From contig CAZYWA010000185.1 of assembly GCA_964650975.1 (NCBI GenBank), forward strand, positions 1 to 13,624: DNA of 13,624 nucleotides, in the 5' to 3' direction. The DNA comes from CAZYWA01 sp964650975 [NCBI: uncultured bacterium] (GTDB taxonomy: Bacteria; JADJOY01). Of the stretch, positions 6,287 to 13,624 are shown in pieces; position 1 is the stretch's first letter, and the number at the start of each line of letters is the position of its first letter. The position numbers and the translations under genes are program-made. The notes beneath the pieces were generated by a model that searched no databases, was not told where the DNA came from, and saw nothing but the letters and a program-made list of their open reading frames with translations.

Positions 6287-7039
6287 GTGACGCTCGACAC
6301 CCGGCTCTCGATCGAGACGCCGGAGAGCGTGCGCTTCGAGTACCAGCTCGCCGACATCGGCTCGCGGGCGCTGGCGCTGGCGGTCGATTTCCTGCTCCAG
6401 TACGTGGTGCTGGGGCTCGCGTTCATCACCATCACCCAGCTCGGGGCGCCGCTGCCCAACGTGCGCGACCTGGTGGTGGTGGTGCTGCTGTTCGCGATCA
6501 ACTGGTTCTACTTCGTGGCGTTCGAGCTGGCGCTCGGCGGCCAGACGCCAGGGAAGCGGCTGGTCGGGCTGCGCGTGGTGCGCGCGGGCGGCTATCCGGT
6601 GACGTGGGGCGCCGTGCTCACGCGCAACCTGCTGCGCATCGTCGATTCGATGCCGATCACCTACGGTGTCGCGCTGCTGGTGGCGTTCTGCGAACACGAG
6701 CATCGACGTCTGGGCGACCTGCTGGCGGGCACGATCGTGGTGCGCGAGCGCAAGGCGCCGCTCGACTGGACGCGCGGCGTGCCTCGGGGCGCGGCGCCCG
6801 ACGCCGCGTGGTCCGACGCCGCGCTCGCCCTGCACCTCGACGAGGCCACCCACGAGCTGGTCGGCGATTACCTCGCGCGACGCGAGCACCTCGATCCGGG
6901 GCCGCGCGTTCAGGTGCGAGCGGAGATCGTCGAGACCGTGCTCGATCGCGCCGCCACTCCGGAGCTGCGCGGCGAGCTGGTGGCGCGGCTCGGAGCGGCG
7001 CAGCAGGACGCTTTCCTGGAAACGGTCGCGGCGACGTGA
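6287..7039 (+). CDS. RDD family membrane protein
   Basis: This is a 250-residue protein with the RDD domain in the first 155 residues. The signature Arg27 and Asp34 appear in RALALAVD in the first membrane helix. A second helix follows (about 62-82, ending FVAFELALGG), with the loop GQTPGKRLVGLRVVR (85-99) typical of the family. A third hydrophobic segment (about 122-135) is followed by RRLGDLLAGTIVV (140-152). Residues 160-250 are a soluble, charged extension. RDD proteins are small multi-helix membrane proteins, some proposed to transport ions, but none of that can be read here. Translation probably starts at GTG 6287, with GGCGGA about seven bases upstream. The SpoIIM-like gene begins seven bases after the stop, so they form one unit. 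Confidence 0.88.
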   Translation: MTLDTRLSIETPESVRFEYQLADIGSRALALAVDFLLQYVVLGLAFITITQLGAPLPNVRDLVVVVLLFAINWFYFVAFELALGGQTPGKRLVGLRVVRAGGYPVTWGAVLTRNLLRIVDSMPITYGVALLVAFCEHEHRRLGDLLAGTIVVRERKAPLDWTRGVPRGAAPDAAWSDAALALHLDEATHELVGDYLARREHLDPGPRVQVRAEIVETVLDRAATPELRGELVARLGAAQQDAFLETVAAT

Positions 7040-7046
7040 AGGCCAG

Positions 7047-8084
7047 GTGAAGGCACGCGAGTTCGTCGAGAGCCGCGCGCCCGACTGGGATCGGGTTCGC
7101 GAGCTGGCCGAGCGCGCCGAGCGCAATCGCTTTCGAGGTCTCGACAAGCGCTCGCTCGACGAGCTCACGCTCGGCTACCGCCGCATGATCTCGGATCTGG
7201 CGCTCGCCCAGGCGCGGTTTCCGCGCAGTCGCCTGCTGAGCGAGCTCGAGCGCGCGGTGGCACGGCTCCACAACGTGGTCTATCGCGGGCGGAAGGCGCG
7301 CTGGCCCGACGTGCGGCGAACGTTCTCCCGGGAGATCCCGCGCACCGTTCGCGCGCACTGGCGCTACCTGGTGGCCGCGCTGGCGCTCTTCTTCGTGCCC
7401 GCGTTCACGGCCTACGGCGTCGGCATGCTGCGGCCGGCGCTGGCGCGGACGCTGGTGCCCTCGGAGGTGCTCGAAGCGGCTGAGTCGGGGAAGCTTCACA
7501 CCGACCGCGTGCTCACCCTGGCGCCGCCGAGCTGGTGGTCGGCCAAGATCGCCACCAACAACATCGCGGTGGTGTTCGCGGCGTTCGCGCTGGGAATCGT
7601 GCTCGGCCTGCCCACCGTGTTCTTGCTGATCCTGAACGGCGTGATGATCGGCATGGTGCTCGCCGTCTACGACCAGTACGGTCTCGCGGGAAGGCTCTGG
7701 ACGTTCCTGATCGGCCACGGCGTGACCGAGATCTCGGCGATCTGTCTCGCGGGTGCAGCGGGCTTGCTGCTGGGCGACGCGGTGGTGGCGCCCGGCTGGC
7801 GCTCGCGGCGCGACGCGATGAGCGAGAACGGCCGCGACGCGGTGCGCATCGTCACCGGGCTCATTCCGACGCTCACCGTCGCGGGACTGGTCGAGGGATT
7901 CATCTCGCCGTCGCCGATTTACCCGGCGCCGCTCAAGTGGGTGATCGGTTTCGGGCTTGGAACGGCGCTCTGGCTGTGGCTCCTGGTGGGCGGGAGCGAT
8001 CTCGACGTCGACCTCACGGGGAGTGCGATCGGTGGACTGGAGGGACGCGAGCCCTCGCGTTCGCGGAGATCGATCGCGATGTGA
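7047..8084 (+). CDS. SpoIIM-like (stage II sporulation protein M family) membrane protein
   Basis: This is a 345-residue protein with a cytoplasmic helical N-terminal third (1-105) and a set of membrane helices. The family hallmarks are NNIAVVFAAFALGIVLG (171-187) with the following NGVMIGMV, and FLIGHGVTEISAICLAGAAG (220-239), the conserved HG..E..A segment. In Bacillus SpoIIM works with SpoIID and SpoIIP in the engulfment complex at the septum. In non-sporulating bacteria homologues typically sit next to RDD, MoxR and DUF58 genes, as here, and their role is unknown. The GTG start at 7047 follows an AAGG with only four bases between and is the first plausible start after the RDD stop. The gene ends 59 bases from the convergent DUF58 gene. 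No sporulation is implied. Confidence 0.88.
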   Translation: MKAREFVESRAPDWDRVRELAERAERNRFRGLDKRSLDELTLGYRRMISDLALAQARFPRSRLLSELERAVARLHNVVYRGRKARWPDVRRTFSREIPRTVRAHWRYLVAALALFFVPAFTAYGVGMLRPALARTLVPSEVLEAAESGKLHTDRVLTLAPPSWWSAKIATNNIAVVFAAFALGIVLGLPTVFLLILNGVMIGMVLAVYDQYGLAGRLWTFLIGHGVTEISAICLAGAAGLLLGDAVVAPGWRSRRDAMSENGRDAVRIVTGLIPTLTVAGLVEGFISPSPIYPAPLKWVIGFGLGTALWLWLLVGGSDLDVDLTGSAIGGLEGREPSRSRRSIAM

Positions 8085-8090
8085 CGCTGC

Positions 8091-8110
8091 GGCTGCGAGG
8101 GACCGCAGCC
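8091..8110. terminator. hairpin between the convergent gene arms
   Basis: GGCTGCG (8091-8097) and CGCAGCC (8104-8110) form a perfect 7-bp stem with a six-base loop between the SpoIIM-like and DUF58 genes, which converge here. On the plus strand CTCC then AAAAAA (8115-8120) follows. Neither strand has a T-run directly after the stem, so classical intrinsic termination is not shown. Confidence 0.35.
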
Positions 8111-8143
8111 CTCCAAAAAACGCGATCGACAGGCCGGATTTCG

Positions 8144-9454
8144 TCAGAGCAGCGCGCGGTACTTGATGTCGAGGTAGCGGTCGAGGGTTGCGGCGGCGAG
8201 CTCGGCGGCCGGCACGTGCACCGTGAGCACACCGCGCGCCGTCAGCATCTTGAGCGCTCGCTCCTGGTCGCCGAGCAATGCTCGCGCGGCCACCTTGCGA
8301 TAGGAGTCGTCGACGTCGCGGCTCGGGGCGCGCGAGGCGGCGCGGAGCGCCGAGTCCTCGACGGTGATACAGAGCGGCAGGTGGCGTGGACGCAGCCGCA
8401 CCAGCGATTCCACCACGCTGCGCGACGATTCCGGGTCGGTCACGTCGGTGAAGAGGACGACGAGCGCACGACGCTGCACCAGTGTCCCCAGCTCCGCGAA
8501 CGCCTCGGGATAAAGCGGCTCCACCGGCTCCGAGCGCAGCTCGAGCAACGCGTCGAGCAGCCGGCGCCCTTGCGCGGCGCCGCGCCGGGGCGCGATCCGC
8601 GCGCGCACGCTGGCGCCAAAGGCCAAGAGTCCCACCTCGTCGCCGCTCGCGAGGCCGAGCAGCGCCAGCTCGTGCGCCGCTTCCAGGACCCGGTCGAGCT
8701 TGGTCGCGGCGCCGAGGCTCGCGTGCAGCGCACGCCCGAGATCGATGGCCAGCACCAGCCGCTGGTTCCGCTCGGGCCGCATCTCGCGGACGATGGTCTG
8801 GCCGCGGCGCGCGGTGGCCTTCCAGTCGATGAGCCGCGGATCGTCGCCGGTCACGAAGCGGCGCAATCCTTCCAGCTCGGCGCCCTCGCTCGGCACGCGG
8901 GTCTTGCCGCTCCCCTGCGCATCGGGCGTGTTGCGGGTGATGCGCGGCGGACCTCCTCCCGAGGAGAGCGGCGCCGGGTAGACGCGCACCTCGGTCGGCA
9001 CGGCCACGCGCGAGTCCACGCGCAGCAAGCCGAGCCCGTCGGTCGCGCGGACCCATACGTCGCCGAAGCGGTGACGCCCGCGCAGCCCGAATCGCACGGG
9101 ATACGAGAGGTCGATCGTGCCCAGCGGCGGGATCGTGGCGCTGAGCGGCAAACCGCTCACCTCGATCTCGGGCGGCGGCAGATCGCGCACCTCGACGAAC
9201 AGCGTGCGGTCCGCGCTGCTCTCGATCCGGAGCGACACCGACGCCTCGCCGCGCACGAACTGGATCGGGGCGAGCGTGCGCTCGATCCGGAGTGCCTGGC
9301 CGGGGATGCGCCGGAGCAACGCGACCCCGAGCGCCACGGCGATCGCCAGGTCGACGACGCCCACCACCGGCATCGCGTCCGGCGTCACCAGTGCCACCAT
9401 CGCCGGCAGCGCCGCCAGCGCCACCAGCAGCAGGAATCGCGGCGTGGGGCTCAT
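8144..9454 (-). CDS. DUF58 protein with von Willebrand A-like domain
   Basis: This is a 436-residue protein with two N-terminal hydrophobic helices (about 6-24 and 28-48), a beta-rich middle, and the DUF58 core ELEGLRRFVTGDDPRLIDWK (193-212) that defines the family. A von Willebrand A-like fold follows, with VLAIDLGRAL (234-243), GDEVGLLAFG (271-280) and LVVLFTDVTD (331-340). The metal-binding DxSxS triad is degenerate (Asp238 followed by LGRA) while the later TD pair remains. DUF58 proteins pair with MoxR ATPases, and in that pairing the vWA-type protein typically mediates target engagement. The ATG at 9454 lies nine bases after the stop of the MoxR gene. The Shine-Dalgarno sequence is weak, so translation probably depends on coupling. 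It is the last gene of the minus arm. Confidence 0.93.
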   Translation of the reverse strand: MSPTPRFLLLVALAALPAMVALVTPDAMPVVGVVDLAIAVALGVALLRRIPGQALRIERTLAPIQFVRGEASVSLRIESSADRTLFVEVRDLPPPEIEVSGLPLSATIPPLGTIDLSYPVRFGLRGRHRFGDVWVRATDGLGLLRVDSRVAVPTEVRVYPAPLSSGGGPPRITRNTPDAQGSGKTRVPSEGAELEGLRRFVTGDDPRLIDWKATARRGQTIVREMRPERNQRLVLAIDLGRALHASLGAATKLDRVLEAAHELALLGLASGDEVGLLAFGASVRARIAPRRGAAQGRRLLDALLELRSEPVEPLYPEAFAELGTLVQRRALVVLFTDVTDPESSRSVVESLVRLRPRHLPLCITVEDSALRAASRAPSRDVDDSYRKVAARALLGDQERALKMLTARGVLTVHVPAAELAAATLDRYLDIKYRALL

Positions 9455-9463
9455 CTCGGCGAC

Positions 9464-10413
<950 letters not shown>

Positions 10414-10417
<4 letters not shown>

Positions 10418-11514
10418 GGTGTTCTCCCTTCAGCTGTCGGGCCATTCATTTCACGATCCAGACGCAGCAGATCCGATTCGCGCACGCGGCCGGCGGCCAG
10501 GAGGTCCACGACCTCGCTCGCAAGCTCGGGATCGTCGTGTGCCGCGGCCGGAGCGTCGCGCCACAGCTCGGCCAGCGCCTCGCCGGCGACACCGGCTCGC
10601 CGGTAGAGCGCGGCCATCGATTCGGCCAGCTCCACCGCGGAACGCGAGGGGGCGCGCGGCGCCGACGCCACCGGCCCCAGACGGCGCCCACGGCTCACGA
10701 CGTACACGCCGAGCGCGAGCAAGAGCTGCGCCGCCAGCACGCGCCGCGCGCCGCGATCGAGCGTGAGCTGCGGTGTCGCGTCGAGGTGGCCGTGAGTCGT
10801 CTCCTCGAAGAGCACGGTCCGGTCGCCTCGCAATGACTCCAGCAATCCGAGCACGAACGAGAGATTCGCCGCGCGATCGATGCGCCGGTTCTCGAGCAGC
10901 CCAGGCGCCGCCAGCACCACGACGCGCCCGCGCCCGAGCGGCCGCTCCCAGGCCTGTGCGCCGAGATCGCTGGTCACGAGCGTCGCCCACGGGCCGTGCG
11001 GCGCGGGAACCCGCACCGAAGCACCCGTCACCATGCGCTGCCCGGGCACGAACACCGGCGAGGCGATCGCGGCGCTCAGATCCGTGTCCGAAGGCCCGGC
11101 CGCGAGCCGCTCCGACATCTGCTCCGCCGAGCCGCCCAGGCGATCGAGGTCGTCGCGACTCCATCCCAGCTTCTCGAGCAGCGTGAAGCTACCGTCGAGC
11201 CAGCCGCTGACGTTCAGCCATTCCGCCACTTCGGGGCAAAAGAGCAGCACGTTGCCGCGCTTCACCCAGGCGAGGATCGCGTTCGCTTCCTTGGACGAGA
11301 CCGACGACTCGAACGGCGACACCATCACCAGCAGCCCGTGCTCGAGCCTGAGGTCCGGAATCGGCCGGCGCGAGCGCTTGACCGGCACGTCGAGCGCCTG
11401 AAGCACCCGGAAGAGCGCCTGCGTCCCCGCCGGAGCGGGATTGAGCGTCGAGCGCGACGGCGACGGCTGGTCGTGCCTCGCCAGCGACGCGACCGCCGCC
11501 GCGGCGACCAGCAC
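10414..11514 (-). CDS. DUF4350 domain membrane protein
   Basis: This is a 366-residue protein in the annotated form, starting at GTG 11514. It contains an N-terminal hydrophobic helix. Then comes the domain with STLNPAPAGTQALFRVLQAL, LLVMVSPFESSVSSKEANAI and WVKRGNVLLFCPEVAEWL (87-104), and later a region GRGRVVVLAAPGLLENRRID and VLFEETTHG. A hydrophobic helix (LAAQLLLALGVYVVSRG) precedes a basic cytoplasmic-looking tail. This is the pattern of DUF4350, a family found beside MoxR and DUF58 genes. Its domain resembles a GATase/ThuA-type fold but no active site can be claimed. The GTG is eight bases after the DUF4129 stop. In-frame codons upstream would supply a better signal anchor but contain no ATG, GTG or TTG (see findings). 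Its stop overlaps the MoxR start. Confidence 0.85.
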
Positions 11515-11522
11515 GACCGCGA

Positions 11523-12596
11523 TCAGGATCGCGACGCCGGTGCGGGAGCGTCGGTTCGAGTCGATCGGATTTCTCCCACGAAAAGGGCACTCTGCTCACG
11601 AAACCGCTCGAAGCGAGCGGCATCGACCGGAGTGCGTCCGTACCAGGCGTCGTCGAACTCGCGGTTGAGGGTGGCGAAGCGGTCGAGCGCATCGGACACC
11701 ACGTGGCGGCTCGCGAGCCGCCGCGCCAGATCCCAGTGCGTCTCGCCGGGCGGCGGTGGAGCGTCCAGCACCGAGCCCAGCCTTCCCAGAGCCGCGAGAT
11801 GCACGGCGCGAAGCGCTTCGCGAAAGGCGCCGCTCGCGAGGCTGTCGCGGAGCAGCCGGTCGAGATCGTCGACCGTGCGCGACGCAGCGTGCCGGCCGGC
11901 CGAAGAGGCCGCTCGACGGCCGGCGCGGCGCGGGCTGGCGCGGAGCACGTTGCGCAGCCCGCGGCCGATCACCCACATCCCGAGCACGCACACCACCAGG
12001 GTCACCACCCACGAGCCCACGCCGGTCACCGAGCTCGGCAGCGCCGGCATCCGCAAGGTGTGCCACCAGCGAAGCACACGCGCGACCAGGCGGTTCCACC
12101 ACGTGGGCGCGCCGGTCTCGCGCGGAAACTTCCGGAACTCGGCCTCGTTCAGGATCGCGGTGATCCGTGCCGACGCGGCGGCGTCGCGCTCGCGGCGCAC
12201 GGTTCGGTCGGCGCGCGCGGCCAGCGCGCGGTCCACGTGCGACGCGACCACGTCGAGCGAGATCGCGGCGTCGCGCGCAAGGTCCGCCCGGGCGGCGTCG
12301 TCCTTGGCGTCCTTCTGGCGCTCGAAGAACGGATCGAGCCAGCGATCCGAACCGCCGGCCACGACCAGCTCGCGTTGCGCGCGGGCCAGGCGGCGACGCA
12401 GCTCGGGCTCGCCGAGCGCGGGAGCGCCGGATGCACTGAGCCCGGCTCCCACCTCGTCCGACAGCCGGTGAAGCGCGGCCGCCAGCTCCGGAGTGGCGGT
12501 GGTCCCCGCGGCGGCGCCGGCTGACGACGCGTCGAGCGCCGCCGCCAGGAGCAACGCCGCGGTGGAGATGCCCGCTCGGCGCACCGTCCCGCGCAT
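11523..12596 (-). CDS. DUF4129 domain envelope protein
   Basis: This is a 357-residue protein with a probable signal peptide (basic RR at 6-7, hydrophobic ISTAALLLAAAL, small residues around 24-30), a helical exported domain, and a membrane helix at about 193-214 (VGSWVVTLVVCVLGMWVIG). An Arg-rich loop precedes a C-terminal DUF4129 domain: AFREALRAVHLAALGRL (257-273), ETHWDLARRL (285-294) and ATLNREFDDAWYGRTPVD (308-325) with the family's conserved Trp-Tyr-Gly pocket. DUF4129 is a cytoplasmic domain, often linked to transglutaminase or MoxR-DUF58 loci, of unknown function. The ATG at 12596 follows GAGG by six bases. A GTG directly before it at 12599 would give a GTGA overlap with the upstream stop, so the true start may be one codon earlier. 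Confidence 0.85.
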   Translation of the reverse strand: MRGTVRRAGISTAALLLAAALDASSAGAAAGTTATPELAAALHRLSDEVGAGLSASGAPALGEPELRRRLARAQRELVVAGGSDRWLDPFFERQKDAKDDAARADLARDAAISLDVVASHVDRALAARADRTVRRERDAAASARITAILNEAEFRKFPRETGAPTWWNRLVARVLRWWHTLRMPALPSSVTGVGSWVVTLVVCVLGMWVIGRGLRNVLRASPRRAGRRAASSAGRHAASRTVDDLDRLLRDSLASGAFREALRAVHLAALGRLGSVLDAPPPPGETHWDLARRLASRHVVSDALDRFATLNREFDDAWYGRTPVDAARFERFREQSALFVGEIRSTRTDAPAPASRS

Positions 12597-13591
12597 CACG
12601 ATCCTCGCGGGCTCCGCGGGGTGCGCAGCGAAGCGGCCCACAGCTCGAGGTCGAGCCCTTCGGTCCGGTAGCGCAGGTCGTAATAGAAGAGCACCGTCAC
12701 CGCGACGGTGTAGGGCTGCGTCACCGCGATCGCGGCGGTCTGCACCAGCAGCACCGGTGACATCGCGAGCGCCGCCACCGAAGGCCCGCTGCTCGCGTCG
12801 ACCCAGTGGAGCAAGAACGCGACCAGGCCCGCGACGGCCACCGGCAAGAACGCGATCGAGGCCGCGGCGAAGCCCAGGAGCGGCACCACCGAGATCGCGA
12901 CCGTGAGGCGCACGTCGTTCCGGTCCCGAAACGCGACCGCGAAGCGCTGCCGCATCAGATCGCGGCTGCGGTGCAGCGCCGCGCCGATCCCGAGTTGCTC
13001 GACCACCACCGTGGCGGGATGGAGCCAGAGACCCAGGACCCACGCAAGCGCCACCAGCAGGATCGCGGTGCCTCCCACCGTCGCTGCGAACGCCGCCAGG
13101 AGGCCGAACCCCAGTGATCCCTTCACGAGAAGCGCCACCAGCATGGTCACTCCCATGACGGTGATCGCCACTCCGGCCCCCGCGATGCCCATCACGATCG
13201 ACATCACCAGCGTGGTGACGATGAAGTAGGGCAACCGCCCCAGCGTGTTGCGGATGGCCTCCCGCAGGTTCACCGCGAGACCCATGTGGCGGCGCGAGAC
13301 CGCGTAGACCAGCGCCGCGGCGCTCCACAGGTTGAAGACCCAGGCCACGATCCCGAGACCGGACATGGCCGCATAGGCCCGGAAGAACGGCGCGAACTGG
13401 GCCATCTTCTCGCCGCCCGGCAGGTTGGCGAGCTGCGGGGTCTTGGTGGTCAGGAACACCACCTGCTGGAGCACGAAATAGCTGGCGCCCGCCAGGAACG
13501 CGATCCCGAACAGCAGCCGGAAATTCGCGCGGTAGAGCGCGGCGGCGCGGTCGAGGATGTCGACCACCGACATCGGACGATGCTCGTTCAC
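12596..13591 (-). CDS. polytopic membrane protein, glycerophosphodiester phosphodiesterase membrane-domain-like
   Basis: This is a 331-residue integral membrane protein with roughly six or seven hydrophobic stretches (about 25-46, 76-98, 120-157, 162-190, 228-262, 275-303). Its overall plan matches the membrane domain family that is fused to some glycerophosphodiester phosphodiesterases. It has a soluble amphipathic N-terminus (VVDILDRAAALYRANF), a central HPATVVVEQLGIGAALHRSR with arginines, and a typical end LFYYDLRYRTEGLDLEL. There is no phosphodiesterase domain here, so catalysis is not implied. It may act as a scaffold or channel. The first codon is GTG at 13591 without a Shine-Dalgarno sequence. 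An alternative ATG lies at 13573. It is the first gene of the minus-strand operon visible in the window, and its stop overlaps the DUF4129 start by one base (TGATG). Confidence 0.8.
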   Translation of the reverse strand: MNEHRPMSVVDILDRAAALYRANFRLLFGIAFLAGASYFVLQQVVFLTTKTPQLANLPGGEKMAQFAPFFRAYAAMSGLGIVAWVFNLWSAAALVYAVSRRHMGLAVNLREAIRNTLGRLPYFIVTTLVMSIVMGIAGAGVAITVMGVTMLVALLVKGSLGFGLLAAFAATVGGTAILLVALAWVLGLWLHPATVVVEQLGIGAALHRSRDLMRQRFAVAFRDRNDVRLTVAISVVPLLGFAAASIAFLPVAVAGLVAFLLHWVDASSGPSVAALAMSPVLLVQTAAIAVTQPYTVAVTVLFYYDLRYRTEGLDLELWAASLRTPRSPRGS

Positions 13592-13597
13592 GGCGGG

Positions 13598-13603
13598 ATG
13601 ATA
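13598..13603 (-). promoter_or_regulatory. candidate -10 box ahead of the minus-strand operon
   Basis: On the minus strand TATCAT (five of six to TATAAT) lies six bases before the GTG at 13591. A -35 hexamer would fall across the window's right edge, so it cannot be assessed. If real, the transcript would begin at or next to the start codon. Confidence 0.25.
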
Positions 13604-13624
13604 CCGGAGCGCGGGTCTCGCGTA

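Noticed and set aside
5159-7168. A 669-codon minus-strand frame over the DUF2333 and RDD genes
   Set aside because: It is a shadow of two plus-strand genes that have clear starts and motifs. Low-complexity composition.
7047-8084. Sporulation function suggested by the SpoIIM-like gene
   Set aside because: No other sporulation genes are present, and SpoIIM-like proteins beside RDD/MoxR/DUF58 occur in non-sporulating bacteria.
12597-13328. N-terminal extension of the DUF4129 protein by about 244 residues
   Set aside because: This stretch is antiparallel in reading frame to the polytopic membrane protein gene and is Gly/Arg/Ala-rich. A signal peptide begins at the ATG at 12596.

Overview
This window is a GC-rich bacterial chromosome segment whose codons mostly end in G or C. 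It carries ten complete protein genes, an eleventh cut by the left edge, a further gene starting close to the right edge, and one tRNA that encodes its own CCA. A lipoprotein signal on a phospholipase D-like protein and a DUF2333 protein (a family I associate mainly with proteobacteria) suggest a Gram-negative organism, perhaps a soil-type, myxobacteria-like or candidate-phylum lineage. The sequence does not settle the taxon. I see no transposase, phage gene, CRISPR array or plasmid function.

Left part (1-3207). The window opens with the C-terminus of a probable CDP-alcohol phosphatidyltransferase. Facing it on the minus strand is a two-gene unit: an ArsR-type repressor translationally coupled to an AHSA1/SRPBCC protein, expressed from a recognisable sigma-70-like promoter that has a near-perfect palindrome in its spacer. 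Divergent from this unit is a plus-strand pair, an aldo/keto reductase and a SAM-dependent methyltransferase of the leucine-carboxymethyltransferase-like family.

Middle (3204-6229). A minus-strand lipoprotein with two HKD motifs (phospholipase D/cardiolipin synthase-like) converges on the methyltransferase. Next come a tRNA-Thr(CGT) with its own candidate promoter and leader hairpin, then about 270 bases without a convincing gene but with a run of perfect inverted repeats, then a DUF2333 membrane protein.

Right part (6287-13591). Two gene arms converge near 8085-8143. The plus arm is an RDD-family membrane protein followed by a SpoIIM-like membrane protein. The minus arm is a tightly packed operon, in transcription order: a polytopic membrane protein, DUF4129, DUF4350, MoxR AAA+ ATPase, DUF58/von Willebrand A-like. 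The stop/start junctions are overlapping or within 9 bases, so coordinated translation is likely. I infer that the MoxR ATPase remodels or inserts a cofactor into a target together with the DUF58 protein, at an envelope assembly formed by the DUF4129, DUF4350, RDD, SpoIIM and polytopic proteins. The gene set resembles the moxR2 neighbourhood of mycobacteria as I remember it. The set is therefore not unique, but its function is not established, and it is the best candidate here for an undescribed system.
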